A stretch of DNA of 64,000 nucleotides from Linanthus parryae (lineage: Eukaryota > Streptophyta > Magnoliopsida > Ericales > Polemoniaceae): the NCBI GenBank assembly GCA_023055425.1, contig JALGPY010000005.1, positions 10,379,501 through 10,443,500 of the forward strand. The letters are read 5' to 3'. The position numbers and the translations under genes were made by a program. A model generated the notes under the pieces. The model saw only the letters and a program-made list of their open reading frames with translations, had not been told where the DNA came from and did not search any database. Positions 62,791 through 64,000 of the stretch are shown here, piece after piece. Each line of letters starts with the position of its first letter. The stretch's first letter is position 1.

Positions 62791-64000
62791 CAACTGCACG
62801 ACTCTAAAATTGAAATCTTCAACTCCTGTCAGTGTCCAGTTATACAGAGTAACATTACTAAATTTCAACAGACAGCCACATACATGATCCCATGCATTGA
62901 TCTCACACAGTTTCGCAGGAAAAGTGATTACAAAAACAAAAGGACTGAAATTGAACCAGTAACTTGAGCAGCAGATTGACATAGAAAAGCATATCAATAA
63001 AACATGAAAGGCGAAAGCAAAATATATACTCCAACAAAAAAGTGCACAATTTTGAGTAACCTGTGACATACAGACATGCGTAGAAACAAGTGAACCATCG
63101 TGCCAGCCCGGCAATTGTCAGACGATGGTGGGCTAGACACAACATTCTAGTATCATGAAGTGCCTTGTATCTTAAATTGGTGGCATCTTCACATATTGTA
63201 TTCAGTTTCAGTTGATTGAACAAACACAGTTTTCAGACTCTTTGATGTGGAGGGCTCTTCTTTTTCGGAAAGAGAGGACCACCAATTTTGGACTTGTCAG
63301 GCCTGTGAGATCAGAGCTTGAGTGTGGGTAGAGAACGGGCTATTGCTAATTTTTTGCCTCGAGACAGAACACTACCAATCTTTATGAACACTCCTTTGAT
63401 CCATTTTGAAACACTTTAGTTAACTTGAATTTTCCTAGACTTACAAGTCTCAAAATATGATACTACTAAAACATATACTGGGTGAGGCGTGTGAAGAAGC
63501 AGCTTCCAAGAGCCCTAAATTCATTGCCCTCTTCAGAAATTTATCTCCACTTGGTAACTTATCCACTATCAATTGGCACAAAAGTTATTCATAAAAAAAA
63601 AAATGCCACAAAAGTGACATTACCTTCTCTGGTAGTTTCAGCTTCCAGAAGTTAGTCCATGGATATGTAAAAATTGATGAGGCAGAAAGGACAAAGAAAT
63701 TGATGAACCAGAAAAGTTGTCTTTTTAGCCAATTCCTTGTCCACTGGATTTGAAGATCACTGGCTTTACTAATAGAACTAACCACAATATCATTCGGGCA
63801 AGGGCTTGGTTCTTGGTTAACCCGCATCAAAATCCAATCATGGTCTCAAATTTTCATTGTCTCACTAATCAATTTACCATCTTAAACCCCTAACTGGAAG
63901 TTGTCTGGCAAACAACATACTAAAACAATGACAAGAGCTAGGAGAGCTTTTAACATCCAAAAAAGTTTTCTTGAGCGAATAAGGGCATGTTGAGAGACCC
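62790..64000. repeat. Segmental duplication, copy 2 (partner of 44385-46045)
   Basis: Direct copy of the 44.4-46.0 kb block, cut by the window end at a shared GGCATGTTGAGAGACCC. It keeps the FWKLKLPEKV motif on the minus strand (near 63635) and a degraded form of the plus-strand EDHxFWTCQAC motif (near 63275). It lacks about 0.4 kb relative to copy 1. Confidence 0.85.

Overview
This is nuclear DNA of a flowering plant, most likely a core eudicot. The genes have canonical GT-AG introns, plant-only families are present (cellulose synthase, HY5, OCP3, the SFRRQGSSG MAPK-substrate family), and the space between and inside genes is AT-rich and full of plant transposons. I cannot name the species. 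All confident host genes lie on the minus strand.

Host genes from low to high coordinate: an Alba-domain DNA/RNA-binding protein (1-2180, 3' end off the window); a complete 14-exon cellulose synthase catalytic subunit of the CESA1/10 type (4132-12496, 1078 aa); a complete HY5 bZIP photomorphogenesis factor (13802-19732, 157 aa) whose 45-nt last exon lies 4.86 kb beyond exon 3; two short paralogues of the plant MAPK-substrate family (26393-26719 and 28532-28810); OCP3, an acidic homeodomain regulator with a plastid-like N terminus (29782-34368, 392 aa); a kelch/beta-propeller protein (41690-43241, two exons); and a long unrecognised ORF (51058-52302). Subtilase, LINE-domain and other gene debris fills 44.4-49.5 kb.

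Mobile DNA: a 5'-truncated dead L1-type LINE with a 16/17-bp target duplication (21322-24960); an intact, very young Ty1/copia element (55245-62584) followed by an extra leader and truncated gag, so that one LTR is shared (53401-62584); two Helitrons with matching ends (33789-34069, 37988-38938); hAT-, Tourist-, Stowaway- and Mutator-like MITEs, several with target duplications; and an interlocked pair of Tourist-like foldbacks at 39.3-40.9 kb. Nearly every long intron has been enlarged by such elements.

The genes are not an operon or a pathway cluster. HY5 and OCP3 are regulators, CESA acts in primary-wall cellulose synthesis and Alba in nucleic-acid binding. The most interesting gene-level observations are a 1-bp shift that replaces the conserved C-terminal CESA tail, a GC-AG intron in CESA with an in-frame GT alternative 18 nt away, and a HY5 locus carrying a duplicated exon-1/donor unit, an ACGT-element cluster and a giant transposon-filled last intron. 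I found no clearly new biological system.
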